64,000 nucleotides of DNA from Clitoria ternatea (GCA_037962975.1 CM075673.1:166366667-166430666), one strand, 5' to 3'; counted from the first letter of the stretch, positions 41,465-53,400 are shown. Numbers and translations are program-made. The notes: generated by a model from the letters alone, not told the origin.

Positions 41465-41864
41465 TGTTAATCAAATATGATAACACATCATTGTAGTTTT
41501 GTGAAAAATCTAAAACATAACTTCAAAATATTGGACCCAAATTAGATTTTGATGACCTTATTTATACAAGTCATAATTTTTATGATGATGAGATATCGTG
41601 GGAGTCATAATTCCTATCACCATTTTGGAGTTAATCGGAAAATTCAAGTCAATAGTTGAAATTGCAGTAACAATTAATCCAATCATGGAATGAATGGTGG
41701 GAAATCTGCTAACTAATGGACATTTAGTGTTGATCTCACTTGCTCTATAAATAAGACATTATTCCCAATAAAAAGTTAGAAAAATTACAATAAATGCAAC
41801 AAATTATAATTAAATAAAATTTTATAAATAAAATTTATATTAAAAGTTGATGCATATTTTAAAT

Positions 41865-42020
41865 CACTGTTATCAAAACCGAATTGGTCTAACTCGATCT
41901 GATTAGTTGAATTATGAAATGGTTAGGTGACCGGTACAGGTCAATTTTTTAATACTACCGGATCAACTACAATTGGACTTCAGTTTAATCACGGTTTACT
42001 CGAACCGGTTCAATGACCAG
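41865..42020. repeat. Dispersed CCGGT-rich repeat, copy b
   Basis: Counterpart of 16075-16260 within the duplication: AAAACCGAATTGGTCTAACTC and ACTAGTTGAAT-like text with changes. Confidence 0.5.
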
Positions 42021-43169
42021 TTCAATTTTGAAAACATTATTTTAAATACATAAGTTCTCGAGCTCCAACTCATAAACTTTAATAATCGGAAAAAAATAAT
42101 ATATAATATATAACATAATTTTATTATAAAAATAGATTATTTCCGGTGAATTAACCAATATATAAGATTTAAATCCTAAAAGATAATGATGAATATATTT
42201 TTGAAATAGACAATTTAATTTATAAATTAATGGTTACAATGTAAGAGTAAGTCATTTATCAGCATTTCGGAGGTAATCGGAAAATTCAAGTCAATGAAAG
42301 AAAATATGCTACAACTCATGTCAATGGCGGAAAATATACGTGTTAACTATTGTCCATTTGAATCCCTAATAATTTTCTATGTGGTGCTGATGGTGCCACT
42401 AAGATTCAAGTCAACCAAAATCAAGCATATCCATCGAGACAAAGAGTATAGTGTGAAAAGATTAGGACATTAGTTTACGCCTATATTTTTTTATCCTTTT
42501 CATTGTTAAGAAGGTTGATGTAATCTCGATTTACGATGAGTTAATATATGTTAGAATAATAATGTCTTTAAGGATTTATTCGTTTATGAGGTATCCCCAG
42601 AATTTAACAGATCTTTCTAGGATAGACCTAGGTTCAAAATTAATACAAAATAAAATTTTTGTGTAACCCAAGACTAAAGTTTATTTAAAGTTATAGATAA
42701 TATCTAATTAATTTAGAGATAATATTTGATTAAGTCTAAAGATAAGATTTGATTTAATTAAAGTTTATCTATAAATTATAAGTAATATTTTATAATAATA
42801 AAATAATTTGTTACTCCTTTTTAATTTAAAATTTTTAAAATAAAACATAATTTCCAACTTGTATGAAGAATTGTTTTAATTGGAACTGAACAGCATGCCT
42901 CTATTCAGGTCAGCAAAAGATTTAGGCTATAAGGCACATTAAGCTTTGAATTATTTATTCCTGATTTGTAAGGTAGACTTGGAGAGGAGGAGACTTGGCT
43001 TGTGTATGTATCAAACTTCTTGATTTGTAACAACAGCTGAGCATATTTGGTCTCTTTTTAAGCATATTTATTTTTACTGCACATATGATACCTTTTTACT
43101 TAAGTCTATCATACAAAGTTTCACGGCACAAAATATTAATTCAAAATTTCACAGCAAAAATGGAACTAG

Positions 43170-43718
43170 CACAGATGTAGTGGTAGTGACATATATAATG
43201 AGATAATTGTTACTACTTCTGTGATAAAATACCAACTGTGACACATATAGCAACGAGTGTATGATACTGTAACTAAATTAGAGACGACTCTATGAACTTT
43301 TTGGCGATGCCCATGCAACACCCTCGCTAACCAACAAGGTTTTGGCTCGCATTTGGAATGACGGTAATGAAAAATTATGAAAAGTTTGTCTGAAGAATTT
43401 AGTAACGGGTTAGCTCTACTATTGCTAGATAATTTAGTTTTTAGCGACGAGTTAGGTGTGTCATTACTAGATAATAGACCATGTGACAAGTGCATTTAAT
43501 TTTTTGCTACCAATATGTTTATACGTCACCAAATTAACACCACGTATCACCTAGACATGGATTTAGTGATGGATAGGTTTTCATTGGTCAAATTTAAATC
43601 ACTAAATCGAGCACAACTTGCCCCCTTCATTTTGTTGCCTCCTTCTCCTCCCTTTTCTCTCGTTTCCCCTATTCCAATGGCGATACCTAACACTTTGGTT
43701 TTAATCAAATTGAGATTC
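43170..43718 (+). mobile_element. CACTA relic, copy 2, without terminus
   Basis: Aligns with the interior of 17780-18420 (ATAGCAACGAGTGTATGATA, CCATGCAACACCCTCGC). The CACTATTAGAAAA end is missing. The minus-strand ORF at 43166-43495 has a damaged partner in copy 1 and is not a gene. Confidence 0.4.
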
Positions 43719-43749
43719 TAAACCCTAAACCCTAAACCTTAAACCCTAT
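43719..43749. repeat. Interstitial telomere-like repeat
   Basis: Four tandem units of the plant telomere type (CCCTAAA)n, one imperfect (CCTTAAA). Absent at the homologous point of copy 1 (about 18412). Confidence 0.75.
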
Positions 43750-44100
43750 CAAATTAAAATTCATACATTATTCTAGGCATGGATTTCAAGACATAAGAAT
43801 GTTTTTTATCAATATAATTTTAGAATAAAAATAATATCAAAATATATTGTTTTTAATAGTATCTTATCTTCAATTTAAGATTATATTTTAAATATATCAA
43901 TATAATACCAACCTCCCATTTATCAAATACCCCGCAACAAATTACAACACCTTAATGCTTTCTTATCTTAGTAACTTACCCGAAACGTCTTCTCATAAGT
44001 CTACAAATCCTAGTAAAATACACTCAATAAATGTATATGAAACATGTTCGAATGAAAGAAATGATCATTTGAGCACAAAAATTGAGTGTAAACGTTTTTA

Positions 44101-44212
44101 AAAATGATCTTTTAATATTTTTAGGATATTATACTGAATTAACATAAAATTAAATAAAAATGATCTTTTAATATTTTTAGGATATTATATTGAATTAACA
44201 TAAGATTAAATA
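44101..44212. repeat. 56-bp tandem duplication
   Basis: AAAATGATCTTTTAATATTT plus 36 bp occurs twice, at 44101 and 44157, with two differences. Copy 1 of the segment has it once (about 18764). Confidence 0.85.
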
Positions 44213-45256
44213 AGTTACGTTTTTAATACAATCATAGCAATCATGTAAAAGGCTAAATTAATTATCTAATTCTATTTTATGTTTAAGTTTGGTCATCTTA
44301 TAATTACAAAAAAAAATTATTTTTTTTCTACTTCAATCCTCACTATTTTTCCATATTGATTTTGGTTGTCTAATTTTTTTTTTCAATTTGATTATAAATT
44401 ATACTTATATGCTGATTTATTCATTTGTTTATTGTTTAATTGACTACTTCTTATACATATTCCCAACTAGTTCAATTTGAGTTTTAAGAATTTTTCTAAA
44501 TAAGTTAAAGTTATATTGTTAATTTATTAATTTATTTTAAAAAAGTCGAATTGACAACCTTCCCACCTTTTTAATAATATAACTTAAACAATTGAAATAT
44601 TGTGAAATAAATAAAATGAAGGACCAAGAAGATAAGAAGAAAACAACCTATTGACTAACTTTGTGGAAAAAAATAAAGACTAAGTAAGCAATTTAAACGA
44701 AGATATATAGATAGATGATGTATCTTATAAGATATGAGAATGAAAGAAAGAGGTAAAATTAAATTATATATTTATGTATCATAATTAAAAAAACTTTAAA
44801 ATTACATAATCATATAATTAATATATTTTAATATTAATCATACATAATAGGTTTAGATTTATTTTTCACACTTTTAACTAATAAACTTTGGGCCACTAAA
44901 TAGGAAAGCAATAGAGTAGTGATAGAAATTGGAAAGTAAAGCCGGAATATTTGACGAGAAAGAAATGCCTCAGAAAGCAATGAATTAGACTTAAGAAAGC
45001 AATGATTGTTACTTTGGGGTATGAAATATAGATTGGGATTATAATTTAGTACGAAAATTATAGTATGTTTGTTAAAAGTGACTTTTAGATTCTACACTCA
45101 AATAATTTTTTTTGACTATTTTAAATAGGGAGAAAAACCTTTAAATTTTTTCTATTTTTATATTTATGTTACTCTAAACACTTACTATAGAATTATTAAC
45201 TACGTATTTAGATTCCAAAGAATTAAAATATGGAAACACTAAATGGAGGAGATAAT

Positions 45257-45266
45257 CTATAAAAGC
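45257..45266 (+). promoter_or_regulatory. TATA box of receptor-like protein gene 2
   Basis: TCTATAAAAG, about 60 nt before the ATG at 45324. Its position rules out the upstream in-frame ATG at 45243, which precedes the TATA box. Confidence 0.7.
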
Positions 45267-45323
45267 AAAACGAAGATAAATAATCTCTTCACCATTCTCT
45301 TCATCTTTAGACACCAACACAAT

Positions 45324-48300
45324 ATGAGAGAGCACACACTCTTTTGGTCTTTCATGACACTTATTTGCATAATAAATTTTATATCCAATAACATCATTGT
45401 AGTGAATGGCTACTGTCTCGGCCATCAACATTCTATGTTACTCCACTTGAAAAACAACCTCAAATTCGACCCTGTAAAATCCAGAAAGCTTATTTTCTGG
45501 AACCAAACTGAAGATTGTTGCGAATGGCACGGTGTAACATGCAGCCAGGGTCGTGTTATATCCCTTGATCTCAGTGAGGAGTCTATCTCAGGTGAGCTTG
45601 TTGATTCAAGCCCTCTTTTCAGCCTACAATATCTCCAACGCTTGAATTTGGCTTTCAACAACTTGCATTCTGTGATTCCTACAAACATACACAAGCTTAA
45701 GAATTTGAGGTATCTAAACTTATCCATGGCTGGCTTTGAGGGGCAGGTCCCACATGAGATTTCTCAACTCAAAAGGTTGGTTACACTTGATTTGTCTTCT
45801 TATTCATTTACCTCAGATGCACATCACATGTTAAGACTTGAGAAGCCAAACATAGCAATGCTTGTACAAGACCTCACCAATATCACAGAACTACATTTAG
45901 ATGGTGTTGAAATATTTTCCAAGAGAAATGAATGGTGCCATGCTTTGTCTTCATTGGAGAAGCTACGTGTTTTGAGCCTATCATCATGCAATCTCTTTGG
46001 TCCTATTGATTCTTCACTGTCTAGGCTTGGTTCACTCTCTGTTTTGAAACTCAGCCACAACAACTTGTCATATATAGGGTCAGAAACCCTTGTGAATTTC
46101 TCCAATTTGGTCACTCTACAACTCAGAAATTGTGGCTTAAGTGGTTCATTTCCAAATGGTATCTTCCAAATACCAACATTGAAGACCATTGACATCTCAG
46201 ACAATCAACATCTTAATGGTTACTTGCCTAACTTCCCACCAGGTGGGTCTCTTCAAAACTTGAACCTTAGCTACACAAATTTCTCAGGACAGTTACCAAA
46301 TAGTGTTTCCAATCTGCAGCATTTGTCCACAATTGATCTATCTTACTGCCAATTTAATGGAACACTTCCAAGTTCAATGTCAGAACTCACCCAACTTGTT
46401 CACCTAGATTTGTCTACTAATAACATCGAAGGTTCACTCCCTTCTTTCAATAGGTCCAAGAACCTCACTTTTTTATCCCTTTCCCATAATCATTTCAGTG
46501 GGTCATTGCCATCTAGCCATTTTGAGGGCCTCGTGAATCTTGTTAACATTGATTTAGGATTTAACTCTTTCAGCGGGAGTCTCCCTTATTCCTTATTTAA
46601 ACTCCCATGTTTGCAAGAACTTAAGCTTCCCTATAACCATTTTAGTGGTCTTTTGAGTGAGTTTGTCAACACATCTTTCTCTTCAATGGAAGTACTTGAT
46701 TTAGCCGCCAACAATTTAGAGGGGCCTATTCCTATGTCTATCTTCAACCTTAGAGCCCTTAATGTCCTTCAACTCTTTTTCAACAAGTTCAATGGCACAT
46801 TAAATTTGGATATGATTAGAAGGCTAAGAAACTTGTCTATACTAAGCCTCGCACATAACAATTTGTCTGTTGACATAAACTTTAGGGATGATCATGACCC
46901 TTCACCTTTCCCTACTCTTAGTCATGTGATGTTGGCTTCTTGCAAGCTGAGAGGAATTCCTAGTTTCTTGAGAAACCAGTCCATGCTAGTATACATTGAC
47001 CTATCTAGCAATGAGATTGAAGGGGAAATACCTTATTGGATGTGGAAATTTGAATATCTTTCACACTTGAATCTTTCCAAAAACTTCCTGTCAAATTTTG
47101 AAGGAAGCTTTTGGAACTTCAGTTCAAACCTCATAACTGTTGATCTTAATTCTAACCAATTGCCAGGCCCTATACCTTTCCTTCCAAAATATGCAAATTA
47201 TTTGGACTACTCAAGCAACAGATTCAACTCTGTCAATCCACCAGACATTGGAAATCACATCCCTTTCGTAATCTTGTTGTCTCTTTCAAACAACAGTTTC
47301 CAAGGATCCATCCATGAATCCTTGTGCAATGCTTCAAGTATTCGCCTGCTAGATCTTTCAAACAACAACTTTGTTGGGACAATTCCTGAGTGTTTTACAA
47401 CACTGAGTAGCACACTTAGGGTGTTGAATTTAGGTGGAAACAACCTCCAAGGTTATATTCCTAACACCTTGCCAACTTCATGTACTCTCAAGTTATTGGA
47501 TCTAAACACCAATCAGTTAGAGGGTACTATACCAAAATCTTTGGTCAACTGTCAGAGACTCCAAGTCCTGAACCTCGGAAAGAACATGCTGACTGACAGA
47601 TTCCCATGTTTCCTAAGTAACATTTCTACTTTGAGAATCATGGATTTAAGGTCAAACAAGCTCCATGGTTCAATTGGATGCTTGATTAACCCTGGTGATT
47701 GGGAGATGCTTCATATCATTGATCTAGCCTCCAATAATTTCAGTGGTGCAATACCAAGAGAATTGTTGAATAGTTGGAAAGCAATGATGCATGATGAAGC
47801 TGGCCCTGAATTTGGCCACTTGTTTCTTGAATTAATTGATGACTACAATGTTATGAACTTCAAAGACATTTTGTCGTTCTTGAACAAAGATGTTGTAGCA
47901 AAGTTATTCAAACTTGTCATGAATGTACCTCGCTCTATCCTTGACGAGCTCTTTGCTGATGAGTATTTTGTGGATCTTGCACGCTATCAAAATTCCATTA
48001 GCATTGTCAACAAGGGTCAACAAATGAATATGGTCAAAATTCAAAGGGCATTTTCTTATGTGGACATGTCAAGCAACTATTTTGAGGGTCCAATACCTCA
48101 AGAGCTAATGCAATTCCAGGCATTAATTGTTCTTAACTTGTCACACAATGCATTTCTGAGCCCAATCCCATCATCTATTGGGAATTTAAAGAATCTTGAG
48201 TCTTTGGACTTGTCAAGCAACTCTCTTGTTGGAGAAATTCCTACTGAGCTGGGAAGCCTGAATTTTTTATCATATCTAAACCTTTCATTTAATCACCTTG

Positions 48301-48659
48301 TAGGGGAAATTCCAAAGGGTACTCAAATCCAATCATTTGAAGCACAATCTTTTGAAGGGAATAAAGAGTTGTGTGGACCTCCACTGACCCATAATTGTAG
48401 CAATGATAGGGGGCATGGTTCGTTACCTTCTACAACACCTCATTCAGAGAGTTCAATTGATTGGAATTTCTTAAGCATAGAGTTGGGATTTATTTTTGGC
48501 TTTGGAATCTTCATCCTTCCACTTATTTTATGGGAGAAATGGAGGGTTTGGTATTTCAAACAAGTGGAGGACATTCTATCTAGCATCATCCCTCAACTTG
48601 ATTTTGTTTTTGAACTTAGAGATGGGCAGAGGTATAGAACTCTAAGATGGATGCATTAA
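45324..48659 (+). CDS. LRR receptor-like protein 2 (Ve/Cf type, no kinase)
   Basis: Paralogue of 19726-23061 with the same length (1111 aa), signal peptide, LRR cap, about 30 LRRs, island domain, membrane span and 42-residue tail ending RYRTLRWMH. Start set at 45324 (MREHTLFW), as in gene 1; the frame opens at 45243, but that ATG lies upstream of the TATA box. About 60 residues differ between the two, clustered in LRRs at about 545-660 and in the island domain (about 830-895: LFLELIDDYNVMNF against LFLDLTDGYNVMSF, and VVAKLFKLVMNVPRS against VVAMLMKTLINVPRP). Residues about 307-420 are identical. Intact and probably functional. Ligand unknown. Confidence 0.92.
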   Translation: MREHTLFWSFMTLICIINFISNNIIVVNGYCLGHQHSMLLHLKNNLKFDPVKSRKLIFWNQTEDCCEWHGVTCSQGRVISLDLSEESISGELVDSSPLFSLQYLQRLNLAFNNLHSVIPTNIHKLKNLRYLNLSMAGFEGQVPHEISQLKRLVTLDLSSYSFTSDAHHMLRLEKPNIAMLVQDLTNITELHLDGVEIFSKRNEWCHALSSLEKLRVLSLSSCNLFGPIDSSLSRLGSLSVLKLSHNNLSYIGSETLVNFSNLVTLQLRNCGLSGSFPNGIFQIPTLKTIDISDNQHLNGYLPNFPPGGSLQNLNLSYTNFSGQLPNSVSNLQHLSTIDLSYCQFNGTLPSSMSELTQLVHLDLSTNNIEGSLPSFNRSKNLTFLSLSHNHFSGSLPSSHFEGLVNLVNIDLGFNSFSGSLPYSLFKLPCLQELKLPYNHFSGLLSEFVNTSFSSMEVLDLAANNLEGPIPMSIFNLRALNVLQLFFNKFNGTLNLDMIRRLRNLSILSLAHNNLSVDINFRDDHDPSPFPTLSHVMLASCKLRGIPSFLRNQSMLVYIDLSSNEIEGEIPYWMWKFEYLSHLNLSKNFLSNFEGSFWNFSSNLITVDLNSNQLPGPIPFLPKYANYLDYSSNRFNSVNPPDIGNHIPFVILLSLSNNSFQGSIHESLCNASSIRLLDLSNNNFVGTIPECFTTLSSTLRVLNLGGNNLQGYIPNTLPTSCTLKLLDLNTNQLEGTIPKSLVNCQRLQVLNLGKNMLTDRFPCFLSNISTLRIMDLRSNKLHGSIGCLINPGDWEMLHIIDLASNNFSGAIPRELLNSWKAMMHDEAGPEFGHLFLELIDDYNVMNFKDILSFLNKDVVAKLFKLVMNVPRSILDELFADEYFVDLARYQNSISIVNKGQQMNMVKIQRAFSYVDMSSNYFEGPIPQELMQFQALIVLNLSHNAFLSPIPSSIGNLKNLESLDLSSNSLVGEIPTELGSLNFLSYLNLSFNHLVGEIPKGTQIQSFEAQSFEGNKELCGPPLTHNCSNDRGHGSLPSTTPHSESSIDWNFLSIELGFIFGFGIFILPLILWEKWRVWYFKQVEDILSSIIPQLDFVFELRDGQRYRTLRWMH

Positions 48660-48667
48660 ACTCTAAG

Positions 48668-48903
48668 GTGAGAGATTTACTAGTTTAGCTCTTATAATTT
48701 AGCTTTCGCTTAGATTGCAAAAACATTTCTTGTTTTTTTAATTTTATATGAATTTTTGGCACTTATTCTAAGATTATTTTATAGTTTTAGGCTAGTCTTA
48801 TTGGTTTAGGCATATTTGGACCTTAACTAGTAATTGTAGTTAATTGTTGCATTTTAGAGCTTTTGACCTTTGTTCACTAATTTGGTCATACCTTTTTATG
48901 CAG
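48668..48903 (+). other. Predicted 3'-UTR intron of receptor gene 2
   Basis: Same donor CTCTAAG|GTGAGA and acceptor CTTTTTATGCAG|GTGGAG as gene 1; 236 bp here against 253 bp there. Confidence 0.45.
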
Positions 48904-49490
48904 GTGGAGTTTTTTAGTGATTCTTGTGACATTGGAAAGATAAGTCAAAGATATTTAGGTGGACATCTCATTTGCTGAATTTGTAGTTTTGAACTAAAAG
49001 TTAAAAGTGTTTGAAGTTGGCCACTTGTTGTTACGAGAATTACAAGGATTCACTTAACCATATTAATTTTCATTTAGGATTTGAGCTTAATTGTGTTTTG
49101 TAGCCCATTAAACTTTCAGAACTTATTAGTTAGGTTAATAATTAGCTTTAGCCTCTTTGCCTCCATATAAATACTTGGCATTGAAGGAATTTGGCACACT
49201 CTCTTTTACGTGTTTTAATTTCATAGTTGATTGCAGAATTTGTTTTCCTATTTTCTCTTGCATTTCATTTATGTTTTCCATGACGATTGAAGGAAAAATA
49301 GTGTTTATGTCTTCAAACATGATGTGGGAGTAATTCCCTTGATTGATCCACAGTTTCAATCCCGTAAAGCAATGAGGTAAAAAATTCTTCATTTCAATCA
49401 AATACAATCTTTAATTGCTTACCTTCTCGATCTCGTCATCGTCTTTAATTCAAACTCAAATTACTTCATCACTTGTGCGATCTTAAAAGT

Positions 49491-49731
49491 AAGTTCGCTT
49501 AGTTCAGACTTTAAAGATCGGATTTTATAAATCCATCCGACAACTTGACGCCTTCACCTAGTTGATTTGGAAGGTGGAGGAAACTAGAAAGAGGATGAAG
49601 GTGAATAGGGGGAAAGAAAGGTTAAATATTAACCATTGATTTCAGGCCTTTAACATTGTTAACTATTTAATAATTTTGGATAAATTTGTAAATGTTTTGA
49701 AACTGCTGAAAGCATCTAAGTAGCAAGCGTT
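49491..49731. other. Spacer between duplication copy 2 and the SINE
   Basis: No gene seen. Shows the unbroken host sequence (AAAAGTAAGTTCGCTTAG) that element D interrupted in copy 1. Confidence 0.35.
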
Positions 49732-49883
49732 CCCTAAGATGAGTGCTTTCTTATTTCCACTTTCCTATAGCCTTTGGTAGCGCAGCTGAGACAGTTATGG
49801 GTTCTCGAAAGAAGTTATGGGCTTGAACCGTGCTGCTCTAGGTGACCCACAAATGCTCTTAACTACTTGAGCTACAGGGGGTC
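49732..49883 (-). mobile_element. tRNA-derived SINE
   Basis: On the minus strand: a box A-like TAGCTCAAGTAGTTAAGAGC (49874-49855) and a box B GGTTCAAGCCC (49829-49819), spaced as in a tRNA, 10-30 bp from the 5' end. The element is flanked by near-identical 14-bp direct repeats AAGTAGCAAGCGTT (49718-49731) and AAGTAAGAAGCGTT (49884-49897), the target duplications. About 150 bp long. The acceptor stem does not pair, so it is not a tRNA gene. Confidence 0.65.
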
Positions 49884-50194
49884 AAGTAAGAAGCGTTTGA
49901 TTGAGTATATTTCGATTATAGGGCAAATGTGAAGAAGGGTGGTATTGTTTGTGGTGATTGTTATGTCTTTTAGTAACAATAACAAATACCACTAAAAGTA
50001 TTTCATTTTACCATAAAAATTAACTAAGATAATGATTTGTAATTATTTTATTTTACATTTTAAAAATAAAACTTGGCAACAATGAGGTGATAAGATATTT
50101 ACTAAATCGACACTTAACAAAATAATATTAAAGATAGCGATCCATTCAACCTAAATATGTGAGAATTAAAATTTCACTAACTTTTTTATTGTGG

Positions 50195-50340
50195 TAACCA
50201 TTGTTATCAAAATCGAACCGGTCTTGTTGGTCTGACTAGTTGAACCATGAACCGATTTGGTGATCGATCTGAGTAAATTATTTAACAGTTTAATCTCAGA
50301 TTAATCATGATTTATTCAAACCAATGTGTTCTAATTTTAA
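50195..50340. repeat. Dispersed CCGGT-rich repeat, copy c
   Basis: ATTGTTATCAAAATCGAACC and GGTCTGACTAGTTGAACC match the copies at 16075 and 41865. Located in the probable promoter region of the TPR gene. Confidence 0.5.
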
Positions 50341-50499
50341 AAATTTTAAAAGTTAAACAAGTTGGTTTTATTTTGGATCCGTTTTCAATTCTTTTTACTA
50401 TAAAGCCCAACAGAGTTTGAGTACCCACAAAGATACCCAAAGCCCAAACCGTAAAGAAGATCACGGGGCTTGATTGGAGAGAAGAAGGTGGTGGTCGAA

Positions 50500-53400
50500 A
50501 TGAAAGTAACATGGAAGAAGAAGAACAAAAAACGTTGTTTACCTACTTTGTCTCACTTCACTGAACATCATGAACAAGACCAATCTAATCAACCTTCAAA
50601 CAAAGGCAGTAAAGATGTTCCCTGTACCGACCAGTACCATTTGGAGGAACCTACACAACTGGCTAATGAATTTCAATCTCAAGGAGAAAAGCTTGCTCTG
50701 GTATCTGTTATTATTACTCTGCCATTTGTTATATACCAATTTTCTGTTTTCTTTTTATTTTTTACTTTATTTTGTGGGGGGAGGAAAGGGAAACCAAAGA
50801 AACATAGAACTAAATGAAATCGGGTAAAAGCGCAAGAATGTATTTCCGCAGAAAGTGATGTTTTATTTTCTCCCTGATTTTTTTTATTATTTATCCTTAC
50901 TTCTCTAGAAAATTCAACATTCAAGGTTTGAAATTTGAATATTATATAGGCTAAATTATTTTCTAGGCAGTAGAATTTCACTATTATTGCTCCGCAAAAT
51001 CACATGATTTGGGCTGCAAAAGTTTCCATGATATCTGCAAATACAAAAATGCACTAAAATTGAGGTTTTACCAAGGGTCACCCCGCCCTACTGCTATTTC
51101 ATGCAAAATTGATAAGTATGGTCAAATGATTACAAAAGGGAAAATTTTACTTTGACATGGATGGATGTGGGAGGAGAGAGACAGAAAGAAAAAATGGAAA
51201 CTTGAGGTAGGTGTTTCGATTGAAAGAGTATAGAGAGATACGAAATAAGAAGTGTGTTGAAAGATGTGATTATACCTCTCCTAAATATAATAAGACCATT
51301 TGAACTCCTTTAGCTAATTCACACATGGGAAATAAGAAAGTTGATAAATTTAGTTAAAATTATTAAAGTTGATTAGTTTTCTAAAATTGTTCTTAGGGTG
51401 ATTATGAACTATCGTTTGATTTTTTCCGCTTATTCTTTCTACTTAATCTGTCTTAACTTTCTACTTAATGTAATTGATAATTTAGTGTTTGAGATTTAAC
51501 TAGTCATGTATTTTGGTCCTTGAAATTTTAACATATCAACTTAGTCCCTGAATTTACAAAATAACATGCAATTTAAACCTTTTTCAACAATGAAAAATTT
51601 AATACAAAAGGACTAAAGTGAATGATATCTTGCAATGTCTAGGACTAATTTGACGTTTTTAAATCTCGTGTACTTGATAAAGTGCATGATCCATACAATT
51701 TTGAGGACAAACTTGAGGGTTTCCTTTAAAATTGGTGGACAATGTGTCATGTCATTTGTGACTTTGTGCCATCGGATGAATATTGCATCCTGTTTATAAA
51801 AGCATGAACTGTCCATTTTCATGCTGCATCTGTGTGTTGTTTTACATGTGTTAGACATGACACATGAATGGCACACCGGCAAGGCATGTCTTTGTGTATC
51901 CATTGCATGACTTGGCCATTAAAACTTGAGAAGAAAATAACATACAAACATTGGATCTATTTTAAGCGTTTAATAAATATTTAATACTCAAAAGGATAAA
52001 TAAGACAGGTTCTTTTGTTAGGTATCAGTTAGACTCTCCAACTTTTTCGTTACAATTTGATGCATTTGACAAATATCAACAAGATATCATTATCTGGATA
52101 TTGATATATATGATTTGTTAATTATGAATCTTTTTCCTTAAATTTTCAATTGTATACACACACACATGCTTCCTTATTTGCATATTCTTTCTTGCAGGAT
52201 GGGAAGTACCGGGAAGCACTAGGTAAATGGGAAGCTGCACTTGCATTGGCACCAGATGTTTCAGCTTTGCATGAACAGAAGGCCCAAGTTTTACTGGAAA
52301 TGGGAGATGCTTGGAATGCTTTAAAGGCTGCAACACGTGCGTCTGTACACTATATTCTTCTTAATCTTGTTTATTTAACATATATTTAATGAATGTTTAA
52401 ATTACTAAACCAAGTGTAACAAATGATCTGTTTCTTGAGGTGTAATTTGAATTGACTGTAGTAAGTCCCTCGTGGACAAATTTGAAAAGTTCATCTTGCC
52501 CGTAGAACTTTATATTCAGCAATTTATTATGTATGTATAATTCCAGCAAAGAAGTAGATATGCTTTGAGCCATTCTGAAGTTTATTTTTTTGTGATTTTT
52601 CTGTTGATGTTTTCTATATAATTTCAATTGTTAGTGGTTTAGTGCTTAAAATTTGATAATCTGTGGTCTTTACTTGGCAGGAGCTACTGAATTGGAACCA
52701 TCATGGGCTGAGGTATGATGCTACACTCTTTGTATATGCCATGTAAATTTAACATTATGATATATGGAATTTTTCATTCCTTGATAATTCTATATATCAT
52801 GTTTCTGCTCCAATATCGTTGAGTACTTTCAATTAGTAATGATGCCTAAGCAAATATATAATCATCATAGTTTAATTATGGATGAGTGGCATTTGATTGT
52901 TCCTCATCGTAAAATTTCTTATCCTCAGAGAAATGGTGACATGTGTCTGTTTGATCTTATTATTCCATATAACTAAGCTTCTTTGATTTGATCTCCAGAC
53001 ATTCTTCTATGTTGCAATTTGAAGCAATCATTGGCTGCTTGCCATGTTTTCTCTGTATATCCCAAAAAAACCAGTTCTACTCAGAGAACAAATACATATT
53101 TGAAATTCTCTGTATTTTCCTCTTAGACCTGATTCATGTCTGTTAATGTAGTTCATATGCTTAAAAATTACATGGGCGACCTAATACTGTCAAGGAATTA
53201 GCATTGCAAATACAAGTTGTAAGATACGAAGATCCAGAACCTTGTAAAATGCTTCTTATGTTTAATATGGATACCTCTAATTTAGATTTGTGAATGCTGT
53301 GTTGATTCACCCTCTTTGGTGCTAAGTTGGCTTCTGTGAAAATGATATGTTGATGTTAGATTTGGTATATAATCACTCTGCATTATTTTTTATACCAAAT

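Larger units (their letters stand above)
41465..49490 (+). repeat. Segmental duplication, copy 2 (with receptor-like protein gene 2)
   Basis: Collinear with 15425-23940. Private differences: no 230-bp segment after the first 50 bp, no CACTA end at the place of 17780, a telomere-like insertion at 43719-43749, and a 56-bp tandem duplication at 44101-44212. The 41.5-45.2 kb part has no other supported gene. Confidence 0.85.

Noticed and set aside
43166..43495. Small secreted or Cys-rich protein gene, with partner at 17785-18066
   Set aside because: The two copies have unequal ends and the region looks like CACTA subterminal repeats.
45243..45323. Upstream in-frame ATG giving a 1138-aa receptor 2
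   Set aside because: Lies before the TATA box at 45257, and gene 1 lacks it; the extension would displace the signal peptide.
49135..49407. 90-codon minus-strand ORF downstream of receptor gene 2
   Set aside because: Not preserved in the homologous flank of copy 1 and no recognisable domain.
49810..49883. tRNA gene on the minus strand
   Set aside because: Box A and B are present, but acceptor arms do not pair and the segment has SINE-type target duplications.
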